From assembly GCA_021155965.1 (NCBI GenBank), contig JAJNBJ010000016.1, forward strand, positions 26,473 to 90,472: DNA of 64,000 bases, read 5' to 3'. Position 1 is the stretch's first letter, and every line of letters starts with the position of its first letter. The stretch comes from Flavipsychrobacter sp. Its GTDB lineage: Bacteria > Bacteroidota > Bacteroidia > Chitinophagales > Chitinophagaceae. A program made the position numbers and the translations under genes. Shown one piece after another: positions 27,850 to 36,120 of the stretch. The notes below the pieces were generated by a model. That model searched no databases. It worked only from the letters and a program-made list of their open reading frames with translations, and was not told where the DNA came from.

Positions 27850-27856
27850 CAGAGTA

Positions 27857-29356
27857 ATGATCCGCAGCTTTTTTGTAGGTATTCTTATACTGTTTTGCGC
27901 CACATCAGCTATGGCAATTGATGCCGTGGTTGCGCATACGTTATTCTATAATGCCAAAGACGGCAAATTATCACCGGCTTTTAATATCTACTGGCAAATT
28001 AACCCCAACACGCTGCACTATAGCACAAACAGCGAAAAAAAGATAGCTGCCAATATAAAAACGGATATCACCTTCTCTAATGAGGCAGGCATTATCAAAC
28101 ACGACCAATATATACTGCAAACAGTACCCCGCGCAAGCATTGATGAGATCATGCAATATTCCATCATAGAATTGCGCAGCTACGATCTGCCCGCAGGCGC
28201 CATAAAGATCAGCATGGTGCTTACAGACCTGGCCGACAGCATCAACCGGTTTACATTCAGGGATAGTATCAAAATTGCTCCTCCTTCGGGTACTGTATCT
28301 TACAGTGGTATTGAATTTCTTGACACAATGTATGAAAGCGGCATACAAAACAAATTTTCGAGGAACGGAAGACAGCTAATCCCCTTCTGCGCTAATTTTT
28401 TTGATGACGATATAAAGAGGTTGCGTTATTATGCAGAATTATACGGTACAGATAAAGTTGCCAATACTGATTACCCGTTGGTACAAACTGCAGCAATTTC
28501 AAGAAATGAACGGGAAGGCTCATATGGTGACCTGTTGAAGGTCGACACCTTTCGTTCCCCTGTGACATTTTCTGCAGCACACGGAAGTTTTGATCTTGCA
28601 CCACTCCCTTCGGGTAATTATTTCTTGCGTATTGCCCTTCAAAACAACGCTAACGAGGTAATAGCATCATCAGCTCTCTTTTTTCAGAGATTGAACAAAC
28701 ACCCTTACATACCACCTCCGGACACTACCAAGAAAAACATAATAACTGATACCGGCATCCAGGATGTAAAAGTGCTTAACCTGAATAAAACCTTTGTCGC
28801 CAAATACGACCTGGCACAGGTAAAGGCCATCTTAAAAATGCTGCTGCCTGTAAGTGATAAAAATGCCAAACAGTCCATCAATGGCTTTCTTAAAAAACCT
28901 GATGAAGTGTATATGCGTTACTTTATCTACAACTATTTTGCGGCCATAAACACTAAAGACCCCGGCAAGGCCTGGAAAGAATTTGCCGCAAAAATAGCCG
29001 AGGTAAATAAGAAGTTTAATACCCACAATACACCCGGCTACGAAACCGAACGTGGCTTTATTTATTTACGTTACGGCCCGCCAACAGACATTATTACAGT
29101 TGAGAACGAACAAGGGTCCCGCCCTTATGAGATATGGCAATACAATGTAATTACCGAGCAAAATAACAGGGCAAGGGCTGATGCCGTCTTCCTGTTTTAT
29201 AAACCTGATGAGATACTGGATGACTATAGGTTGCTGCATAGTAATGTGACCGGCGAAGTACAGAATGCCCAGTGGAGATTTGTTATACGGGCAGGTACAC
29301 TGCAAACTAATCAAATCGGTGAGACCCGCGCCGAACAATATATAGGGAACAAATAA
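27857..29356 (+). CDS. GWxTD domain-containing protein
   Basis: 499 residues with a signal peptide (MIRSFFVGILILFCATSAMA) and a long beta-rich body. The C-terminal GWxTD domain is recognised by the run KKFNTHNTPGYETERGFIYL, YGPPTDI and PYEIWQYN. The family is widespread in Bacteroidota and Acidobacteriota, exported, and has no proven function. It converges on the CDF gene, 9 nt between stops, and starts leaderless as above. Confidence 0.82.
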   Translation: MIRSFFVGILILFCATSAMAIDAVVAHTLFYNAKDGKLSPAFNIYWQINPNTLHYSTNSEKKIAANIKTDITFSNEAGIIKHDQYILQTVPRASIDEIMQYSIIELRSYDLPAGAIKISMVLTDLADSINRFTFRDSIKIAPPSGTVSYSGIEFLDTMYESGIQNKFSRNGRQLIPFCANFFDDDIKRLRYYAELYGTDKVANTDYPLVQTAAISRNEREGSYGDLLKVDTFRSPVTFSAAHGSFDLAPLPSGNYFLRIALQNNANEVIASSALFFQRLNKHPYIPPPDTTKKNIITDTGIQDVKVLNLNKTFVAKYDLAQVKAILKMLLPVSDKNAKQSINGFLKKPDEVYMRYFIYNYFAAINTKDPGKAWKEFAAKIAEVNKKFNTHNTPGYETERGFIYLRYGPPTDIITVENEQGSRPYEIWQYNVITEQNNRARADAVFLFYKPDEILDDYRLLHSNVTGEVQNAQWRFVIRAGTLQTNQIGETRAEQYIGNK

Positions 29357-29365
29357 CTAAGTTTA

Positions 29366-30367
29366 CTACTGGGCCACGGTATCCGGGGTTACTTTACCGT
29401 GTTTGGAATCAGCCCATACATTATTCATGTTCCATTCCAGTTGCCCTTTAAATGCTTCCTTTCGTACAGGGCAGTTTTCCAGTGAACACAAATGGCATTG
29501 GTACGGCTTGCAGCCGTCTATGTGAACAAATAACTCAACATGGTTCTCAAAACGCGCTTTGATCATTTGTTCCAGCTCATGTATCTCTTTGTCTGCATCT
29601 GCAACCTTGTGGTACCACGGCAGGGTCATATGGGCGTCCACATGCAGCATATTGCCCTGCTCAATTACCCTCAGGTTATGAAGGTCTACCCACTGTGGCC
29701 TGCGCTTCTCCTGCAGCAGGTCAATCACTCTCTTCAGCAACTCCAAATCCATTTCATCCATGATACCGGATATAGACTTGCGCAAAACCCTGTAGCCTGT
29801 AAGTATGATAATAACAGCAAAGCAAAGCGCTACTACACTATCTAACCAGGGCCACTTATTTTGTGTAAAATAGATCAGTGTAAGGCCCAACAGGATAGCC
29901 ACCGCAGAATACGCATCAGTTTGCAGATGCTTGCCCGCCGATACCAGGATAAGCGAACTGTGTTGCTCACCTTTCTTTTCAGCATATCTGCCGGCTAAAT
30001 AATTTATCGTTCCTGCTACAGCGAGAATTACCAGCCCTATATCCAGCTTTTCCAGTTCAGCGGGCTCAATTAAATGATGGATGGCTTCGTAAACTACGAC
30101 AACACCAGCTACCAGTATCAGCGTCCCCTCAACAGCCGAAGACAGGAACTCAGCTTTACCATGCCCGTATGGATGATTAGCGTCTCTTGGCCTTGCAGAA
30201 AGGATAATACTGTACAAACCCAGGAACCCGGCAGCCATATTAACAATACCTTCAAGGGCGTCGGTAAGCACGGTAACAGAATGCGTGATATACCATGCGA
30301 GCATTTTGCCCAAAAAAAGCACTACGGAAAGAATAGCAAGATTTCGCTGGATGTGTACCGGCTTCAT
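29366..30367 (-). CDS. Cation diffusion facilitator with Cys-rich C-terminal tail
   Basis: 333 residues from ATG 30367; the upstream ATG at 30412 lies above the -7 element at 30385-30392, so it is rejected. Six transmembrane helices with LTDALEGIVNMAAG and HPYGHGKAEFLSS (metal-site Asp and His) mark a CDF exporter of Zn(II), Fe(II) or similar. A cytosolic domain follows (HVDAHMTLPWYHKV), and the C-terminus adds CKPYQCHLCSLENC, a four-Cys cluster not found in the classical CDF core that could bind metal or a cluster. Inner membrane; metal unknown. Confidence 0.9.
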   Translation of the reverse strand: MKPVHIQRNLAILSVVLFLGKMLAWYITHSVTVLTDALEGIVNMAAGFLGLYSIILSARPRDANHPYGHGKAEFLSSAVEGTLILVAGVVVVYEAIHHLIEPAELEKLDIGLVILAVAGTINYLAGRYAEKKGEQHSSLILVSAGKHLQTDAYSAVAILLGLTLIYFTQNKWPWLDSVVALCFAVIIILTGYRVLRKSISGIMDEMDLELLKRVIDLLQEKRRPQWVDLHNLRVIEQGNMLHVDAHMTLPWYHKVADADKEIHELEQMIKARFENHVELFVHIDGCKPYQCHLCSLENCPVRKEAFKGQLEWNMNNVWADSKHGKVTPDTVAQ

Positions 30368-30384
30368 GATTCGTAAAGAGCTGG

Positions 30385-30392
30385 CAAAGGTA
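30385..30392 (-). promoter_or_regulatory. -7 element of the CDF gene
   Basis: Minus-strand TACCTTTG (30392-30385) matches TAnnTTTG, 18 nt before ATG 30367. No clear -33 TTTG was found. Confidence 0.5.
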
Positions 30393-30506
30393 ATACTATT
30401 CAGCCGCATCATTAGTTAAAAAACAGATTGCGTGGATATTATATAAGACAGTTTAACCCGGACTATCGGAAACCCATTTATTACAGCCTAATTCCGAAAT
30501 AGATAT

Positions 30507-30514
30507 TAATTTTG
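30507..30514 (+). promoter_or_regulatory. -7 element of the lipoprotein gene at 30529
   Basis: TAATTTTG matches TAnnTTTG, 15 nt before ATG 30529. Confidence 0.45.
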
Positions 30515-30528
30515 GTAAAAATATTCAG

Positions 30529-31374
30529 ATGAAAGCACAACATTATATAGCAACTATTACTGCATGTTTTTCGCTGTTTTTTGCAAGCTGCGGAAGCAAT
30601 ACCACTGAAAACACTAATACGTCAACTAAAGATACTGTCGCTACATCTGTTCCGCTTGCAGCGGTAACATTGGGCAGCGTAAGCCCTTCTCCCGATTTTC
30701 CGGGAGCTGCACTGGCAATGGGTGCAGTAAAAACAGAAAAAGTTGGCACTGATTCCGTAAAAATTACATTCAACTTTGATGTAAAGAACTATGAATTGAA
30801 ACTGCAAACATCTGATAACGGCAGTAAAATGTGCAATAACTCAGCCCAGGGCCAGCACATTCACTTTATAATGGACAATACCCCTTATAAAGCACTATAT
30901 GAACCAACAAACGCGATCACACTTGCCAACAATACAGAGCACTATCTGTTTGCTTTCCTGTCCCGCTCCTATCATGAATCCATTAAAAGTAAGGGTGCTG
31001 CGCTGATGTATCATTTTAAAATAGATGAGAAGGGAAACCTGAAGAAACTGGAAGATCCGAAAACACCAATGCTCATTTATAGCCGCCCCAAAGGCGACTA
31101 CATAGGCCCGGACACCACCAACATACTTCTGGATTTTTATGCGTGGAATTGTGATATATCCCCTGAAGGATATAAAGTAAAAGCAGATATTGCTAATGAA
31201 GACCGCAATACACAGGTGCTTGGAACAACGCTGGTAAAATGGGAACCTTACTTCATTCAAAACCTGGGAACAGGCAAGTGTAAAGTAATGCTCACGCTGC
31301 TGGACAAGGATAGCAAACCCGTAGAAGGCCTTCAAACAAGCATCACAAGGGAATTCAATTTAAAAGCTCAATAA
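30529..31374 (+). CDS. Lipoprotein with C-terminal His/Cys-containing domain, unknown
   Basis: 281 residues with a lipobox (SLFFASCGSN, Cys about 21), then an acidic Thr/Asn linker and a domain containing GQHIHFIMDNTPYKALY, the kind of His-containing strand seen in DUF4399-like secreted domains. I do not recognise a precise family. The C-terminal half is beta-rich (FDLNKDG absent; FYAWNCDISPEGY present). A small membrane peptide gene follows at 31407. Confidence 0.7.
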   Translation: MKAQHYIATITACFSLFFASCGSNTTENTNTSTKDTVATSVPLAAVTLGSVSPSPDFPGAALAMGAVKTEKVGTDSVKITFNFDVKNYELKLQTSDNGSKMCNNSAQGQHIHFIMDNTPYKALYEPTNAITLANNTEHYLFAFLSRSYHESIKSKGAALMYHFKIDEKGNLKKLEDPKTPMLIYSRPKGDYIGPDTTNILLDFYAWNCDISPEGYKVKADIANEDRNTQVLGTTLVKWEPYFIQNLGTGKCKVMLTLLDKDSKPVEGLQTSITREFNLKAQ

Positions 31375-31380
31375 TTTATT

Positions 31381-31388
31381 TAGTTTTG
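31381..31388 (+). promoter_or_regulatory. -7 element of the 35-residue membrane peptide
   Basis: TAGTTTTG matches TAnnTTTG, 19 nt before ATG 31407, giving a leader of about 12 nt. Confidence 0.5.
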
Positions 31389-31406
31389 GGCTTTTAATTG
31401 CTACTC

Positions 31407-31514
31407 ATGAAAAAATTCACTCCCAAATCGATGGTGATGATGTTATTATCTGCATTGTGCTTTGCAGGCGCTATTTATGCTGTTTATTACTTCCTTACTC
31501 ATCCTACTAAATAA
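31407..31514 (+). CDS. Small single-pass membrane peptide (35 aa)
   Basis: An ORF of 35 codons plus stop, too short for usual cut-offs: it reads MKKFTPKSMVMMLLSALCFA, then a hydrophobic run ending YFLTHPTK. It has a cationic N-terminus and one long hydrophobic segment (about 9-30), a -7 promoter element 19 nt upstream and a strong terminator directly after it (31531-31568). Promoter, short ORF and terminator form a compact transcription unit, which supports a real gene. Possible roles: small regulatory membrane protein or type I toxin; no antisense RNA was identified, so neither is claimed. Confidence 0.6.
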   Translation: MKKFTPKSMVMMLLSALCFAGAIYAVYYFLTHPTK

Positions 31515-31530
31515 TTGTTTGTACCGGTTT

Positions 31531-31568
31531 ATAATAAGAAAGCGCCTCACCGGGCGCTTTCTTATTAT
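31531..31568 (+). terminator. Strong hairpin terminator
   Basis: Perfect 16-bp arms (31531-31546 and 31553-31568, AGCGCC/GGCGCT core with A/T-rich ends) around a 6-nt loop. The A-run on one side and T-run on the other suit termination in both directions, ending the small peptide transcript. Confidence 0.8.
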
Positions 31569-31665
31569 CCCCACAGTTTCCACGTTTTGCTTTATTAACA
31601 CAGCATTAAGGATATGCCGGGTAATTTTATACCAATTTTGTAGTTGATCTTACTAAACTCATTTT

Positions 31666-32514
31666 ATGCAATTGAAACAGTTTTTAGTCCTTGGGGTATC
31701 TTCATTAATGGTTGTTTCCTGCACCACCACCAAGAAATTGAAAAAGTGCGCAGAAGCAAATAACCGCATCGACAGCGCTTACAAAGCGTTGCAAGGCGAT
31801 TACAGCTTCTGCAAGGAGCAGCACGCGGTAGATGCGACTAAGATTCAGTCCCTGGAAGCACAGCTTGCTGATGCAAAAGCCAACAACAACCAACTGCTGA
31901 ACCAGATGAAAGACCTGTCTATCATCAGCGGTTCACAGGCAGAGAGTATCAAGAAATCGTTAGACAACATAGGCGTGAAAGATGCTTATATCAGCGAGCT
32001 GCAAAAAGCGATCACCCGTAAGGACTCAATGAATATGGCTCTTGTCATAAACCTGAAAAGCGCCATTGGCAACCTGAATGATAAGGACATCAACATCAAG
32101 GTAGATAAAGGCGTGGTGTATGTGGACATTTCAGACAAAATGCTCTTTAAGAGTGGTAGCTGGGAGGTTACCGACCAGGCTAGCGAAATTTTAGGGAAGG
32201 TAGCTATGGTACTCAATAGCCAGCCGGATGTTGAGTTTATGGTTGAGGGCCATACAGATAATGTGAAATTCAAAAAAGGGGACCTTGAAGACAACTGGGA
32301 CTTAAGTACAAAGCGCGCTACGTCCATAGTGCGCATCCTGCAAAACAAATACCATGTGCCTCCATCACATATGACCGCTGCAGGCCGTGGCGAATACCTG
32401 CCGATAGCCGGAAACGAAACCGCCGATGGCAAAGCAACCAACCGCCGGACTAGGATCGTTATCCTGCCCCAGCTTGACCAATTCTTTAAAATACTGGAAA
32501 AACCAAAGAACTAA
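31666..32514 (+). CDS. OmpA family lipoprotein
   Basis: 282 residues: lipobox (LMVVSC, Cys19), a coiled coil (about 25-120, heptads around QSLEAQLADAKANNNQL), and a C-terminal OmpA/MotB peptidoglycan-binding domain with DKMLFKSGSWEV, VEGHTDNVKF and NRRTRIVILP. It anchors the outer membrane to peptidoglycan. It is followed by a strong terminator at 32531-32560. Confidence 0.92.
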   Translation: MQLKQFLVLGVSSLMVVSCTTTKKLKKCAEANNRIDSAYKALQGDYSFCKEQHAVDATKIQSLEAQLADAKANNNQLLNQMKDLSIISGSQAESIKKSLDNIGVKDAYISELQKAITRKDSMNMALVINLKSAIGNLNDKDINIKVDKGVVYVDISDKMLFKSGSWEVTDQASEILGKVAMVLNSQPDVEFMVEGHTDNVKFKKGDLEDNWDLSTKRATSIVRILQNKYHVPPSHMTAAGRGEYLPIAGNETADGKATNRRTRIVILPQLDQFFKILEKPKN

Positions 32515-32530
32515 TATTATAACGACTATT

Positions 32531-32560
32531 AAAAAGCCCCGGGATATCCCGGGGCTTTTT
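32531..32560 (+). terminator. Perfectly palindromic terminator
   Basis: AAAAAGCCCCGGGATA and its exact complement, with A- and T-runs outside: a 30-bp perfect palindrome. Ends the OmpA transcript and works on both strands. Confidence 0.85.
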
Positions 32561-32592
32561 AATTTGTATTACTTTTATAACACAATAATAAG

Positions 32593-33084
32593 ATGGAACA
32601 CTATCCTGTTACATATAATAAGACGATCAACCTTGTGCTGGCAATGATACTGCCGTGCTTCCTGATAATCCCTGCTATTTATTTTATGGCAAAATACTTA
32701 CCCAACCTGTCCGATTGGGCCGTTGGTACCATTATTACTGTTTTAGTGGTGCTGATCCTCGTCTTTACCCTGAAACTTACTTTTAGCATGGTAAGCAAGG
32801 GAACGCTTATAATAAACGACGATGGTTTTGCTGTTGACTTTGCAGAGCGAAAGCGTTTTACCCCTGAGTCATTTGAAGTAAAAATTGCTGACATTACCCA
32901 ATTCAAACCACATATCAGGAATGGTAACTTTTATATGTCATTTACGACATCCACACCTCCCTTTACATTCAACATTGGGTGTATCAAAAATTATGAAGAA
33001 GATATGGTGGCGTTCCTGAAGTTAATGCAGGCTGTTACACAAAAAGTTGAGGAAGCAACCGGGCAAAAGGTTAAGTATAGTTAA
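32593..33084 (+). CDS. Small membrane protein (tandem paralogue 1 of 3)
   Basis: 163 residues with two N-terminal transmembrane helices (about 13-35 and 42-65) followed by a PH-like beta domain with the motif LIINDDGFAVDF and FNIGCIKN. Resembles no named family that I can identify. It begins a tandem of three paralogues in one orientation with gaps of 15 and 0 nt. It was probably created by duplication. Confidence 0.75.
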   Translation: MEHYPVTYNKTINLVLAMILPCFLIIPAIYFMAKYLPNLSDWAVGTIITVLVVLILVFTLKLTFSMVSKGTLIINDDGFAVDFAERKRFTPESFEVKIADITQFKPHIRNGNFYMSFTTSTPPFTFNIGCIKNYEEDMVAFLKLMQAVTQKVEEATGQKVKYS

Positions 33085-33099
33085 ACCCTATTCAGAAAA

Positions 33100-33579
33100 A
33101 TGGAACAATATAACATCACTTATAACAGGACGATTTCTATAGTACTGGCAATAGTCTTGCCTCCTGTTATATTGATACCTGCCTTTATTTTCACCATGGC
33201 AAATTATGCACCCAGTATGCCGGAATGGGCAGAGATTACCACAATTATTGCTTTACTGGCGATCACTTTTTTAGTGGTATTCATAGCAATAAAAAGAATT
33301 AACAACAAAGCGGTTCTTACCTTGAAAGAAGATGGGTTTGTGATAGAATTTCCTATTGGGATGTCATACCAGCCATCGTTCGAAATAAAAGCGGCAGATA
33401 TCATTTATATAGGGGTTATTGATGGGGAAGGCAGTCATTATCTCAATATTAAAACAAGAAAAAGGGGTAAGTTCAATATTGGGCCTGCGACCAATAACAG
33501 TGATGACCGGGCATCGTTTGACCTGCTTACGCAATCACTGAACGATATGATGGAGAAAGCAAACACTAATCTTATCTGA
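33100..33579 (+). CDS. Small membrane protein (tandem paralogue 2 of 3)
   Basis: 159 residues: MEQYNITYNRTISIVLAI, two transmembrane helices, then LTLKEDGFVIEFPIG, SFEIKAADI and GKFNIGPATN. It shares the N-terminal YN-T-NRTI pattern and the E/N-DGF-x-EF motif with its neighbours. Its stop is immediately followed by the next gene. Confidence 0.75.
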   Translation: MEQYNITYNRTISIVLAIVLPPVILIPAFIFTMANYAPSMPEWAEITTIIALLAITFLVVFIAIKRINNKAVLTLKEDGFVIEFPIGMSYQPSFEIKAADIIYIGVIDGEGSHYLNIKTRKRGKFNIGPATNNSDDRASFDLLTQSLNDMMEKANTNLI

Positions 33580-34050
33580 ATGAAACAATACAATATTATT
33601 TACTCAAAAGATCTGCCGGTTTTTCTAACCGTCATTATAGTCCCGCTACTTTTCGTTCCGGCCTTCCTTGCAATCGCCTACATCCCCAACTTATCGCAAG
33701 CAACTATCTTTAGTGCAGTTGTCGCAATAATGATAGCATCTATAGTCCTTACACGCGCTGTCATCAAAGTAGTAATGCCCAAAGGCATGCTCACACTAAA
33801 CGAAGATGGCTTTGTAATAGAATTTCCGAACAAAGGGATCTTTACGCCCGGCTCATTCGAAGTTAAATTCACAGACATTCTCAAATTATACGAACGGCAA
33901 AAGAAAGACATCCCTTACCTCCGCATCATTACGATCTTAAATCCGGCAAAATTCAACATTGAACCAATTAGCCGGGATAAGGATGAGCGCGCTTCATTCA
34001 GAGAGCTTACAATTGAGCTTTCCATAGCTGTTAACTCAAAACTGAACTGA
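33580..34050 (+). CDS. Small membrane protein (tandem paralogue 3 of 3)
   Basis: 156 residues: MKQYNIIYSKDLPVFLTV, two transmembrane helices, LTLNEDGFVIEFPNKG, SFEVKFTDI and AKFNIEPISR. It follows paralogue 2 with no gap and converges with the alpha/beta hydrolase at 34054, three bases between stops. Function unknown. Confidence 0.75.
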   Translation: MKQYNIIYSKDLPVFLTVIIVPLLFVPAFLAIAYIPNLSQATIFSAVVAIMIASIVLTRAVIKVVMPKGMLTLNEDGFVIEFPNKGIFTPGSFEVKFTDILKLYERQKKDIPYLRIITILNPAKFNIEPISRDKDERASFRELTIELSIAVNSKLN

Positions 34051-34053
34051 GCC

Positions 34054-34740
34054 TTATACCAAGAAACGTTTTATCAAGACACTTAGTAATTCGGCATCCA
34101 CCTGTTCAATTGGGTGAGGCGTATTAGGTATTACCCCTAACTGTGCATTAGGTAAGGCTTTATACACAGCCAATGTTTCATCCAGGGTCACCATTTTATC
34201 CCTGTCGCCAAGCAATATCATCGCAGGAGTAGAAATTGATACATAATCCGTTAATTTTAGTGGATTATCATTACCTAGGGCCAGCATCATGTCCGCCGTT
34301 TGCTTCATTAACTGTTTCCAGTCATTAGGGGCATGCATATTTTTCAGGGCTTCAGCAAAGGCCGGCACTTTCTGTTCTATCTTTTCGGGGTTCAGCATCT
34401 GCACTTCCCTGGCAGCCGTGGTTTCATCCCAGTGATATTTTGTGGCCAATGTTACTACCTTCTCGACTTTATCCGGATAATGTTTGGCGAGGTACATCCC
34501 CACATAACCACCCATGCTATACCCAAAAATTGAAACTTTGTCCAGCTTTTCCTGTTCCATAAAGGCAAGTACTTCATTAGCAAAATTTGCCATCGAAAAA
34601 GGTGCTTCTGTACCCTCTTTGCCACCATGGCCTGCAAAATCGAATGTATGTATCTTAAATGTTGAGCTTAATTGTTCCGCCAGCGACTTTAATTGTGCTG
34701 AAGCGCCTATAGCTCCATGAAGTAACAATAATGGTTGCAT
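34054..34740 (-). CDS. Alpha/beta hydrolase
   Basis: 228 residues of a short-chain alpha/beta hydrolase: LLLLHGAIG oxyanion region, the nucleophile elbow FGYSMGGYVG, a late Asp in LLGDRDKMV and catalytic His in PNTPHPIEQ. Complete catalytic triad. Substrate unknown; the lid region is typical of small esterases or MhpC/BioH-like enzymes. It converges on the tandem membrane proteins. Confidence 0.88.
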   Translation of the reverse strand: MQPLLLLHGAIGASAQLKSLAEQLSSTFKIHTFDFAGHGGKEGTEAPFSMANFANEVLAFMEQEKLDKVSIFGYSMGGYVGMYLAKHYPDKVEKVVTLATKYHWDETTAAREVQMLNPEKIEQKVPAFAEALKNMHAPNDWKQLMKQTADMMLALGNDNPLKLTDYVSISTPAMILLGDRDKMVTLDETLAVYKALPNAQLGVIPNTPHPIEQVDAELLSVLIKRFLV

Positions 34741-34778
34741 AGGGCATAAAAATATACACTTACTGCCGGTTTTTCCTA

Positions 34779-34810
34779 TTTGTACAATTCTATCTAAAAG
34801 TTTACATTTG
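34779..34810 (+). promoter_or_regulatory. Promoter of the His-rich membrane protein
   Basis: TTTG (34779-34782), 20 nt, TACATTTG (34803-34810), 21 nt before ATG 34831. Full match to the Bacteroidota consensus. Confidence 0.6.
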
Positions 34811-34830
34811 CATCATAATAAATTTCTTAC

Positions 34831-35109
34831 ATGAGTCACGAAACACACGGTACCGGGGAAAATAAGACCATTATATCTTTTAAAAACTCTTTCTGGCTGG
34901 TTGTTATCATAGTCGGCCTGTTTGTAGCCGCTCTTAACTTTATCCAGGCACAGGATGAAGGACATGGCGAAGCGCACGGCACCGAAATGAAAGCTCATGA
35001 GGAGCATGGCGCTGGTGGCGGACATGAGGCTGAGCATCACGCTGCACCGGCTGCAGAGCACCATGAGGATGCCCCACCCGCTGCTGACTCCAGCCACGGC
35101 CACCACTAA
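34831..35109 (+). CDS. Small membrane protein with His-rich tail
   Basis: 92 residues: a short N-terminal segment, one transmembrane helix (about 20-40, FWLVVIIVGLFVAALNFI) and a tail loaded with His, Glu and Ala (GHGEAHGTEMKAHEEHG, EAEHHAAPAAEHHED, SHGHH). The tail would face the periplasm and looks like a metal-binding or metal-buffering region. It stands 29 nt before hldD in the same direction but with its own promoter. No named family recognised. Confidence 0.75.
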   Translation: MSHETHGTGENKTIISFKNSFWLVVIIVGLFVAALNFIQAQDEGHGEAHGTEMKAHEEHGAGGGHEAEHHAAPAAEHHEDAPPAADSSHGHH

Positions 35110-35138
35110 TCACTTTTTGCAATACCCTATTCCCGCTT

Positions 35139-36119
35139 ATGGCACGAAACGATGTGATCGCAGTTACAGGTGCAGCCGGTTTTATCGGCAGTTGCCTGGT
35201 TAGCCATCTGAACCAGCTTGGCGCCCACCAGCTTGTTCTGGTCGATGATTTCTCAGACCCAGGGAAGGCTGCCAATCTGGAAGGCAAAAAATACCTCCAT
35301 AAAATACATCGCGAACAATTTTTTGAGTGGGCCGAAAAACATCCCGGCCTAATCAAACGTGTTTACCACCTTGGCGCACGCACCGATACCACGGAAATGG
35401 ACTATGCCGTGCATAAGAAATGGAACCTCGATTACTCAAAACTGATGTGGCTTTTTTGCACTGGCAACAGCATACCGCTTGTCTACGCTTCGTCTGCAGC
35501 TACCTACGGCAATGGTGAATATGGTTATACTGATGACCACGACATTGTAAGTAAGCTGCACCCCCTCAACCCTTACGGGGTATCAAAGAATGAGTTTGAT
35601 ATCTGGGCATTAGGCCAGAAAGTTACCCCGCCATTCTGGGCAGGGCTGAAATTCTTCAATGTTTACGGCCCCAACGAATATCACAAAGGCCGGATGGCTT
35701 CAGTAATTTTCCACGCCTATAACCAGGTAAAGGAAAAAGGAGAAGTAAAACTGTTCCGCTCCCACAACCCCAACTATAATGATGGCGAACAGGTACGCGA
35801 CTTTATTTATGTAAAAGATGTGCTGAACATCTGCCACTGGCTGATGGAACACCAGCCGCAAAGTGGCCTCTACAACACAGGTACCGGCAAAGGCAGGACC
35901 TTTAACGACCTGGTAAAAGCCATATTCAACACACTGCAATATCCCGAACTGATTGAATATATAGATACCCCAGAAGACATTCGTGATAAATACCAGTACT
36001 TCACACAGGCAAATATGCGCAAGCTGATGAGCATGGGTTACAATAAGCCTTTCTATTCACTGGAAGATGGCGTAAAAGAGTATGTTGGTGAATACCTGAT
36101 GCAAGAGAAGTATTTCTAA
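35139..36119 (+). CDS. hldD: ADP-glyceromanno-heptose 6-epimerase
   Basis: 326 residues of the extended SDR family. GAAGFIGS (NAD binding), YASSAATYG, the Tyr-x3-Lys of NPYGVSKNEF and FFNVYGPNEYHKGRMAS are hallmarks of HldD/RfaD, which epimerises ADP-D-glycero-D-manno-heptose for the lipopolysaccharide inner core. The region QVRDFIYVKDV completes the fold. It converges on the FG-GAP protein, with the two stops one base apart. Confidence 0.93.
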   Translation: MARNDVIAVTGAAGFIGSCLVSHLNQLGAHQLVLVDDFSDPGKAANLEGKKYLHKIHREQFFEWAEKHPGLIKRVYHLGARTDTTEMDYAVHKKWNLDYSKLMWLFCTGNSIPLVYASSAATYGNGEYGYTDDHDIVSKLHPLNPYGVSKNEFDIWALGQKVTPPFWAGLKFFNVYGPNEYHKGRMASVIFHAYNQVKEKGEVKLFRSHNPNYNDGEQVRDFIYVKDVLNICHWLMEHQPQSGLYNTGTGKGRTFNDLVKAIFNTLQYPELIEYIDTPEDIRDKYQYFTQANMRKLMSMGYNKPFYSLEDGVKEYVGEYLMQEKYF

Positions 36120-36120
36120 T

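Noticed and set aside
30368..30412. Longer CDF start at 30412
   Set aside because: It lies upstream of the -7 element, so transcription would start inside the extra codons.
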